From assembly GCA_003645915.1 (NCBI GenBank), contig QNDG01000168.1, forward strand, positions 1-5,073: a stretch of 5,073 nucleotides of DNA, given 5' to 3'. The stretch is from Candidatus Zhuqueibacterota bacterium (GTDB lineage: Bacteria > Zhuqueibacterota > QNDG01). The notes under the pieces were generated by a model, which saw only the letters and a program-made list of their open reading frames with translations, had not been told where the DNA came from and did no database searches. Position 1 is the stretch's first letter. Every line of letters begins with the position of its first letter. The position numbers and the translations under genes are program-made. Positions 1 to 5,073 of the stretch are shown here, in pieces.

Positions 1-267
1 AAAAGTGCTTTTGACGCGCTTAGGCTCCACCCTAAAAATCTTTCAAGATGCTTGGAAGACTCTGCTACTCTCACATCTTCTCTTATTCCGTGGAATTCCG
101 GAGGAGCATATATGCACGCAACTCTCGGAGTGTATCCGCTTTTATACCTGCCATATGCATTCTTAAACTATATTACTCCCATGATTTCAATCTTTTACGG
201 CTACACAGGCATAACAATTGTTAAACTGGACAAGGAAAGCACAGACCCCGGAGCTTCAGATGAATAG
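1..267 (+). CDS. nhaC: NhaC-family Na+/H+ antiporter, C-terminal end (5' truncated by window)
   Basis: An open frame runs from base 1 to the TAG at 265-267 and gives the last 88 residues of a membrane transporter. The true start lies left of the window, and the in-frame TTG at 52 is not a credible start because homology continues upstream of it. The fragment aligns without gaps to residues 383-464 of the next gene, with about 61 of 82 positions identical by my hand count. The best-conserved block is HPKNLSRCLEDS followed by TLTSSLIPWN and a GGA-x-MH motif, which is the C-terminal core of NhaC antiporters. Two hydrophobic stretches (about residues 41-57 and 58-74 of the fragment) would form the last membrane segments, and the hydrophilic tail ends in an acidic GASDE. 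The family exchanges Na+ for H+ across the inner membrane. Some members, such as Bacillus MleN, instead couple Na+ and H+ to malate/lactate exchange, so the substrate is not certain. The gene overlaps the downstream paralog by 8 nt. Confidence 0.9.
   Translation, partial: KSAFDALRLHPKNLSRCLEDSATLTSSLIPWNSGGAYMHATLGVYPLLYLPYAFLNYITPMISIFYGYTGITIVKLDKESTDPGASDE
250..253 (+). promoter_or_regulatory. Ribosome binding site of the second nhaC gene
   Basis: GGAG lies 6 nt upstream of ATG 260, inside the coding end of the preceding antiporter gene. It decides the start. The longer frame opening at TTG 218 has no such site and would add 14 residues that only reflect the overlapping gene in another frame. 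Confidence 0.75.
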
Positions 268-1678
268 ACAAAAAAAAGAAATCCCCCTTAGCGGAGCGCT
301 TATACCTGTTGTATTCTTAATTATTGCACTTTTTTTTACAATTGCCATATTTAAACAACAGGCTCATATACCTTTGATATTTGCAACAGCAGTCGCAGCA
401 ATAGTTGCAATTGCTTATGGTTATCACTGGACAGAACTCAGGAAAGGTATGATAAAAAGTATTGCTCTTGCTCTTAACGCAATCCTGATTTTAATGATAA
501 TAGGTACAATGATCGGAACCTGGATAAAAGCAGGCATTGTCCCGTCTATGATTTATTACGGTCTGAAGTTACTCTCTCCGACATACTTTCTTACTGCAAC
601 TCTTCTGATATGCTCTATTGTTTCTCTTGGAACAGGTTCATCATGGGCAACAGCAGGTACAGTGGGAGTTGCATTTATAGGTATTGGTAAAGGTCTGGGA
701 ATTCCCGTGCAGATTGTTGCAGGAGCAATTATTTCAGGAGCTTATTTCGGGGATAAAATGTCTCCTCTGTCCGATACTACAAATCTTGCACCTGCAGTGG
801 CAGGGACTGATATTTTCAGCCATATAAGACATATGATATATACAACAACTCCCGGGTATATTATATCAATTATTCTCTATACTATCATAGGTTTCAGATT
901 CAGATCAAGCGAACTTACAACAGGCAATATTGATATTATGCTCTCAGCTTTAAAAGGGAACTTTACAATACACCCTCTTCTTCTCGTACCTCCTGTAATT
1001 GTTATAATTATGGTAATAAAAAAAATACCTGCACTGCCTGCTTTGTTCAGTGGCTCAGTGCTGGGAGCATTAATCGCCGGTTTTGTACAATCAGCTCCTC
1101 TGCCCGATATAATCACAGCAGCATATTCAGGTGTAACCGCAAATACCGGAAATGCACTGGTTGACGAACTTTTAAACAGGGGCGGACTTTTAAGTATGAT
1201 GCAGACAATCACTCTTGTTATGTGCGCATTGTCCCTTGGAGGAGTTATGGAGCAAGCCGGAATGCTTGGCACTATTGCTGGTGCAATGCTGAAAAGAGTT
1301 AAAAGTACGGGAGGCTTGATTACTACCACAATTCTGAGCTGTATCGGGATGAACGCATTTGCATCTGACCAGTACCTTGCAATAGTAATTCCCGGAAGAA
1401 TGTACAAAGATGCTTTCAGGAAAAGAGGCCTGCACCCGAAAAATCTTTCCCGGTGTCTCGAAGATTCGGGTACACTGACATCGTCTCTGATTCCGTGGAA
1501 TACAGGAGGCGCATTTATGCACGTAACTCTCACAGTAAGCCCTCTTGCCTACATGCCGTATGCTTTTTTTAATCTGATTACTCCTCTCATATCCATAATA
1601 TACGGATACACAGGATTTACAATAACAAAGCTTGATAAGAATGATACGGATATTATAGAAGATGATATTACAATTTAA
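260..1678 (+). CDS. nhaC: NhaC-family Na+/H+ antiporter (second tandem copy)
   Basis: This encodes a 472-residue, strongly hydrophobic inner-membrane transporter, a normal length for NhaC. About 11-12 membrane segments can be picked out by eye, the first at about residues 12-31 after a short basic N-terminus (MNRQKK). Family hallmarks are GTGSSWATAGTVG (124-136), the signature region at 161-191 (GDKMSPLSDTTNLAP, then AGTD and HIRHM), the NAFASDQY block (365-372) and the C-terminal LHPKNLSRCLEDS...SSLIPWN region (391-414). The acidic residues in the 161-191 signature and in SDQY are candidates for ion binding. The expected role is Na+ extrusion in exchange for H+, with malate/lactate-type exchange (MleN-like) as an alternative within the same family. 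The start is ATG 260, supported by GGAG 6 nt upstream, and it overlaps the end of the upstream paralog. The TAA stop shares its last A with the comEC start. No frameshift or missing motif was seen. Confidence 0.93.
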   Translation: MNRQKKEIPLSGALIPVVFLIIALFFTIAIFKQQAHIPLIFATAVAAIVAIAYGYHWTELRKGMIKSIALALNAILILMIIGTMIGTWIKAGIVPSMIYYGLKLLSPTYFLTATLLICSIVSLGTGSSWATAGTVGVAFIGIGKGLGIPVQIVAGAIISGAYFGDKMSPLSDTTNLAPAVAGTDIFSHIRHMIYTTTPGYIISIILYTIIGFRFRSSELTTGNIDIMLSALKGNFTIHPLLLVPPVIVIIMVIKKIPALPALFSGSVLGALIAGFVQSAPLPDIITAAYSGVTANTGNALVDELLNRGGLLSMMQTITLVMCALSLGGVMEQAGMLGTIAGAMLKRVKSTGGLITTTILSCIGMNAFASDQYLAIVIPGRMYKDAFRKRGLHPKNLSRCLEDSGTLTSSLIPWNTGGAFMHVTLTVSPLAYMPYAFFNLITPLISIIYGYTGFTITKLDKNDTDIIEDDITI

Positions 1679-4047
1679 TGAACAGACCCGCTTTTAAAAC
1701 TTTTCTGTTTTTTTCAGCAGGAATTCTTCTGTCAAAGTATGTTCACACTTCACCTGCGCTTGGCCTTTTTTTAACCGGACTGCTGATTATTCTGGCATCG
1801 TACCTTTTATTCAACAAAGGGAAAAACTATTCCGGTATTTCATATTTACTGATTGCAGCTATAATTCTTGCAGGTTATTCATTTTCAAACATAAAGACAA
1901 ATTATATCCCTGTCACTGATGTATCCAACTTTGCAGATTCCGGATCAAAAATAGTTTTAAAGGCTCACCTTATTAAAGATCCTGTGCATTATGATAAGAA
2001 AACACGGCTCTATGCAGAATGCGAAACAATTACAACCCGGGACACAACAATTAAATGCTCCGGGAAAATTCTTATAACTGCGTACAGGAACGTACCATCT
2101 TCTCTGCAATACGGTGATCAGTTTATAACTGAACTGTCAATTATCTTACCTGATAAAAGGAGAAATCCCGGAGGCTTTGATTACCGGGCATTTCTTGCAT
2201 CAAAAAATATTTTTACAATCGGGAAAAGTGTAAAATATATAAAAAAAACAAAAGAAAACAGCGGCTCCCTGATAAACAGATCAATAGTCTATCCTGTTAA
2301 AAGATTTGTCCGCAAATCCCTGGAATCTCATATTGAAAAACCTGCTCTGCCTCTGGCCCTGGCGTTTCTGACAGGTGAAAGAGGATTAATTCAGGATCAG
2401 ATAATAGAAAATTTCAAGTACAGCGGAGCACTTCACATTCTTGCAGTAAGCGGTCTGCATCTCGGTTTTGTTCTTCTGTTTCTTGAAATGCTTTTCAGCA
2501 TGTTCAGAATCCCTGTAAAAGTTCGTATTGTACTGGAAATTGCAGGACTTTTTCTGTTTACACTGATAACGGAAATCCGCGCTTCCATTCTAAGAGCCTT
2601 TGTTATGGCGGCACTATTTCTTTTGGGAAAACTGCTGAAAAAAAGACCTGACCCTTTAAATATTATCGGTGTTGCAGGAATCATACTTCTTTTAATCCAG
2701 CCTCTCTGGCTGTTTGACACAGGTTTTATTCTCTCTTTTTCTGCTGTGTTTTCCATTATTTATTTTTATCCCGGACTGAAAAAAGCTGTTATAAGATTCA
2801 GTCTCTATCCGCGTGATAAAATTCTGAAAAGTATTATTGACCTGACAATTGTTTCCGTTGCAGCGCAAATCGGCACGCTTCCTGTAACTTTCAGAGTATT
2901 TAACACCATACCTGTTCTTTCTCCTGTTGTTAATCTTATAGCAATTCCTGCAGCAGGTTTTATAGTCAGTCTTGGGCTTTTAACTGTGATTTTTTCTCTG
3001 TTCAGCGGTTTTATTGCAGGTATCTACGGTTTATGTACAAGTTTTATAATCTATTTTATAAACTGGTTTACATCTGTTTTTGCTGCTGTCCCGTTTTCCC
3101 GCATTCAGGTACCGTCGTTAAGCTTCGGAATAGTTGTTATTTATGTACTTACTGTTTTTACCCTGTTTTCAGAAAAGAAAAAAACAAGAAAGTATCTTGT
3201 TTTTGCTGCTCTGATTTTATCCAACGCTCTTGTCTGGTCAACTGCACTGACAGGCAGTTTCTCCCGTCTGAAATGGATTCAGTTTGATGTGGGACAGGGT
3301 GATGCAGCCCTGATTATTTTCCCGCGGGGAAAGACAATGCTGATTGACGGTGGAAATAATAACGGAAGATATGATAACGGTAAAAACGTAATAGCACCGT
3401 TTCTGTTGAAAAACGGAATCAGGAAAATAGATGCAGTAATTGCCACTCACGCTCATAATGATCATATCGGAGGCCTTGTTTATATTTTAAATAACTTTTC
3501 CGTGGGCAGACTATACTGTAACGGAGTTGATTTTGATTCAAAACTTAACAGGCAATTATCCCGGGTGCTTAAAGACAAAAAAATTCCTGTTTCCGTAGTT
3601 ACTGCAGTTGACAGCATTACAGGATTCCCCGGTGCAAAAATATATTTATTATCTCCTGATTCTCTTGATAAAAAAAGATTTAAAAAGGACATTAATAATA
3701 CATCTGTTGTCACTGAAATATCCTTTGGCAATAACAGATTTCTGTTTATGGGAGATGCGGAATTCCCGGTAGAAAACAATCTTATCAGGAAAAATCTTTC
3801 ATTTAAATCCGATATAATCAAAGTAGGTCACCACGGCAGTGCAAAATCCTGCTCCGTAGAATTTCTTAAACACATCAGACCCGAATTCGCAGTTATCTCG
3901 GTGGGTAGAAAAAATGTTTACAAACATCCTTCTCCCTATTGTATAGAAAGGCTTAAAAACAGTAATGTTTCAATAATCCGGACAGACTATTCCGGCGCAG
4001 TAATAATTAAATCTGACGGCAAAAATTATTCGGTTATAAATAATTAA
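1678..4047 (+). CDS. comEC: ComEC/Rec2-family DNA internalization channel protein
   Basis: A 789-residue protein with the full three-part ComEC architecture. Residues 7-70 hold three hydrophobic segments. Residues about 75-190 form the soluble N-terminal (DUF4131, OB-like) region, which carries the family motif RNPGGFDYRAFL (162-173) and two cysteines, C115 and C127, that could pair. Residues about 220-525 are the multi-spanning Competence domain, with HILAVSGLHLG (253-263), ASILRAFVM (302-310), FILSFSA (350-356), and QIGTLP (397-402) followed by NLIAIP (419-424). Residues 532-789 are a metallo-beta-lactamase-fold domain with FDVGQGDA (536-543), HAHNDH (591-596), GDAE (692-695), GHHGS (717-721) and H750. 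All expected metal-ligand motifs are present. In naturally competent bacteria ComEC carries single-stranded DNA across the inner membrane, and the C-terminal domain is thought to degrade the non-transported strand. The start codon overlaps the upstream stop (TAATG) and has no good Shine-Dalgarno of its own, so translation is probably coupled to nhaC. No comEA or other competence gene is visible in the window, so actual transformability is not shown. Confidence 0.95.
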   Translation: MNRPAFKTFLFFSAGILLSKYVHTSPALGLFLTGLLIILASYLLFNKGKNYSGISYLLIAAIILAGYSFSNIKTNYIPVTDVSNFADSGSKIVLKAHLIKDPVHYDKKTRLYAECETITTRDTTIKCSGKILITAYRNVPSSLQYGDQFITELSIILPDKRRNPGGFDYRAFLASKNIFTIGKSVKYIKKTKENSGSLINRSIVYPVKRFVRKSLESHIEKPALPLALAFLTGERGLIQDQIIENFKYSGALHILAVSGLHLGFVLLFLEMLFSMFRIPVKVRIVLEIAGLFLFTLITEIRASILRAFVMAALFLLGKLLKKRPDPLNIIGVAGIILLLIQPLWLFDTGFILSFSAVFSIIYFYPGLKKAVIRFSLYPRDKILKSIIDLTIVSVAAQIGTLPVTFRVFNTIPVLSPVVNLIAIPAAGFIVSLGLLTVIFSLFSGFIAGIYGLCTSFIIYFINWFTSVFAAVPFSRIQVPSLSFGIVVIYVLTVFTLFSEKKKTRKYLVFAALILSNALVWSTALTGSFSRLKWIQFDVGQGDAALIIFPRGKTMLIDGGNNNGRYDNGKNVIAPFLLKNGIRKIDAVIATHAHNDHIGGLVYILNNFSVGRLYCNGVDFDSKLNRQLSRVLKDKKIPVSVVTAVDSITGFPGAKIYLLSPDSLDKKRFKKDINNTSVVTEISFGNNRFLFMGDAEFPVENNLIRKNLSFKSDIIKVGHHGSAKSCSVEFLKHIRPEFAVISVGRKNVYKHPSPYCIERLKNSNVSIIRTDYSGAVIIKSDGKNYSVINN

Positions 4048-4059
4048 GAACTTACTTTC

Positions 4060-4088
4060 TTGACATTAACAAAGCATATTATTATATT
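4060..4088 (+). promoter_or_regulatory. Predicted sigma70-type promoter for the S41 protease gene
   Basis: TTGACA at 4060-4065 matches the -35 consensus exactly. A 17-nt spacer separates it from TATATT at 4083-4088, which is one base off the -10 consensus. It begins 12 nt after the comEC stop, in the only non-coding gap of the window. Transcription would start near 4094-4097, leaving a leader of about 65-70 nt. The gap is AT-rich, which raises the chance of -10 look-alikes, but the perfect -35 with ideal spacing is stronger than background. Confidence 0.72.
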
Positions 4089-4129
4089 TTTTAAAATTAT
4101 CCGGCAGAAAACGGAGAATACAGATAATC

Positions 4130-4145
4130 ACCTCTGAAGCGAGGT
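4130..4145 (+). promoter_or_regulatory. Small leader hairpin upstream of the protease gene
   Basis: ACCTC (4130-4134) can pair with GAGGT (4141-4145) around a six-base loop, TGAAGC. The hairpin sits in the predicted leader just ahead of the ribosome binding site. It has no following U-run, so it is not an intrinsic terminator. The 5-bp stem is short and may be chance. Its 3' arm is a Shine-Dalgarno-like GAGG, so it could influence ribosome loading. Confidence 0.3.
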
Positions 4146-4147
4146 AC

Positions 4148-4153
4148 AAAGGA
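4148..4153 (+). promoter_or_regulatory. Ribosome binding site of the S41 protease gene
   Basis: AAAGGA ends 9 nt before ATG 4163, a good Shine-Dalgarno match at workable distance, and favours that start. A second site, GAGG at 4165-4168, lies 6 nt before the in-frame ATG 4175 and would serve an alternative start four codons later. The sequence does not settle which is used. Confidence 0.55.
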
Positions 4154-4162
4154 TGTATAATA

Positions 4163-5073
4163 ATGAGGATTCAAATGACCTGGAAAAAAATATCAATTAT
4201 TTCAATAATGGTTTTAACCTCCCTTTTACTCTTCATTTCCGGGACAAACAGTAAAATATACTCTTCGGGCAGATCATTCTATAAAAAAATTGAACTTTTC
4301 AGCGCAATATTAAGAAAAATTGAAACAGATTATGTGGATGAAAAAGATCCTGTGGATCTTGTAAACAGTGCAATAAAAGGTATGGTCTCAGATCTGGATC
4401 CTCATACTACATATCTTACTACAGAAGAATATAAAAAATGGAATCAGAATTTCAGCGGATATTCAGGTATTGGTATTACATTTGATGTTGTAAACGGCAA
4501 AATCACAGTTATGTCCGTAATAAAAGGAGGCCCGTCACAAAAAGCCGGTCTGAAACCCGGAGACAGAATAGTTAAAATAAACGGTCACAGCTCTGTTGGA
4601 ATTAAGCGGGATGAGGTTCCTCTTAAACTTATGGGTCCCAGGGGCACAACAGTCAATATTTCAGTTGAACGGCACGGGTATAAAAAACTTATTAATTTTA
4701 CTCTTACAAGAGATAATGTACATCTTGAAAGTATTCCTTATGCGTTTATGGTAAAACCAAAAGTCGGGTACATAGCAATTCTCAGATTTTCATCAACAAC
4801 CGGTAAAGAACTTCAGAAACACCTTGCGGATTTACTGGAAAAAGGTATGGAGTATTTAATACTGGATTTGAGAGATAACGGCGGAGGATATCTTAACGCT
4901 GCTGTGGAGGTTGCCCAGACCTTTCTTAAAAGAGGACAGCTTATTGTTTATACAAAAGGCAGAATAGCAAGATCATTCAGAGAATTCAGGGCATCTTTCA
5001 GAAAACCTGTTACAGAGATTCCGATCACAGTTATGATTAATCACAGCTCTGCATCTGCATCCGAAATTGTTGC
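4163..5073 (+). CDS. C-terminal processing protease, peptidase family S41 (3' truncated by window)
   Basis: The frame is open from ATG 4163 to the window edge (303 complete codons). The N-terminus (MRIQMTWKK followed by a hydrophobic run at about residues 10-26) is an uncleaved anchor or signal peptide, placing the enzyme outside the inner membrane. Next come the CtpA N-terminal region with YVDE (57-60) and LDPHTTYL (78-85), a PDZ domain at about 99-172 (GYSGIGITFD, then AGLKPGDRIVKING at 128-141), and the S41 protease core: GYIAILRF (202-209), LDLRDNGGGYL (234-244) and NHSSASASEIV (293-303). By comparison with E. coli Prc and algal D1 processing protease, the nucleophile is S298. The partner lysine is expected about 25 residues further on, beyond the window. 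The family cleaves substrates near their C-termini, with the PDZ domain gating access. Here LRDNGGG replaces the commoner RNNPGG form, a variation also tolerated in the family. The start could instead be ATG 4175. Its own promoter suggests expression independent of comEC. The gene could be named ctpA or prc, but the paralog class cannot be told from this part. Confidence 0.93.
   Translation, partial: MRIQMTWKKISIISIMVLTSLLLFISGTNSKIYSSGRSFYKKIELFSAILRKIETDYVDEKDPVDLVNSAIKGMVSDLDPHTTYLTTEEYKKWNQNFSGYSGIGITFDVVNGKITVMSVIKGGPSQKAGLKPGDRIVKINGHSSVGIKRDEVPLKLMGPRGTTVNISVERHGYKKLINFTLTRDNVHLESIPYAFMVKPKVGYIAILRFSSTTGKELQKHLADLLEKGMEYLILDLRDNGGGYLNAAVEVAQTFLKRGQLIVYTKGRIARSFREFRASFRKPVTEIPITVMINHSSASASEIV

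Noticed and set aside
38..100. Short sequence repeats shared between the two antiporter genes (for example ATTCCGTGGAAT near 87 and 1491), considered as direct repeats or a gene-conversion tract.
   Set aside because: The matches are only about 11-12 bases and fall on codons for invariant residues (PKNL and IPWN). Flanking synonymous sites differ, so protein-level conservation explains them.
218..259. A longer second nhaC gene starting at TTG 218.
   Set aside because: The extra 14 residues come from the other frame of the upstream gene's conserved end and have no ribosome binding site. ATG 260 has GGAG at ideal distance and gives a normal family N-terminus.
877..1533. Minus-strand open frames at 877-1533 and 1190-1522 inside the second nhaC gene.
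   Set aside because: They lie fully antisense to a clearly conserved antiporter gene, show no recognisable domain or initiation signal, and look like by-products of its codon use.
2433..3821. Antisense or alternate-frame open frames within comEC (2433-2756, 3033-3287, 3238-3465, 3480-3821).
   Set aside because: All sit inside an intact, motif-complete comEC frame. Their translations are low-complexity or lack domain features, and none has a convincing ribosome binding site.
4076..4100. T-rich stretch after comEC, considered as an intrinsic terminator.
   Set aside because: No stable GC stem precedes the T-run, and the stretch coincides with the -10 region of the predicted promoter.
4153..4254. 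A 33-codon open frame starting at ATG 4153 in the leader and overlapping the protease start in another frame, considered as a leader peptide.
   Set aside because: The AAAGG before it abuts the ATG, too close to serve as a ribosome binding site. It runs deep into the protease coding region and has no regulatory codon pattern.

Overview
The window is about 5 kb of AT-leaning bacterial DNA that is almost entirely coding on the + strand. It holds the 3' end of one NhaC-type Na+/H+ antiporter gene, a complete second NhaC-type gene, a complete comEC/rec2-type DNA-uptake channel gene, and the 5' two-thirds or so of a C-terminal processing protease gene (peptidase family S41, CtpA/Prc type). There are no RNA genes, mobile elements, CRISPR arrays or origin-like sequences. 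Codon use favours A/T at third positions with frequent AGA/AGG and ATA. The gene set is generic bacterial and does not fix a lineage. An exported S41 protease and a comEC outside a comEA/comEB operon would fit many Gram-negative or poorly sampled phyla, so I make no firm taxonomic call.

Layout: 1-267 encodes the last 88 residues of the upstream antiporter. The second antiporter starts at ATG 260, inside the end of the first gene (8-nt overlap), with its own GGAG ribosome binding site. It ends at 1678 in TAATG, where the A of the stop is also the first base of the comEC start codon. Such tight packing implies one transcript with translational coupling for nhaC-nhaC-comEC, whose promoter must lie left of the window. 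After the comEC stop at 4047 comes a 115-bp gap. It contains a near-consensus sigma70 promoter (TTGACA, 17-nt spacer, TATATT), a leader of roughly 65-70 nt with a small hairpin, and a ribosome binding site. The S41 protease gene then runs off the right edge just after its serine nucleophile motif.

Functionally, the two antiporters would use ion gradients for Na+/pH homeostasis or for a related Na+/H+-coupled organic-acid exchange. ComEC would carry single-stranded DNA across the inner membrane, with a C-terminal metallo-beta-lactamase-fold nuclease domain whose metal motifs are all intact. The protease would process or degrade proteins on the outer face of the inner membrane. No known pathway joins the three roles, and the shared transcript is probably a housekeeping membrane-protein cluster. 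I found no previously undescribed system. The points worth a second look are the tandem diverged antiporter pair, the start-stop fusion of nhaC to comEC, and the protease leader, which carries an anti-Shine-Dalgarno-like hairpin.
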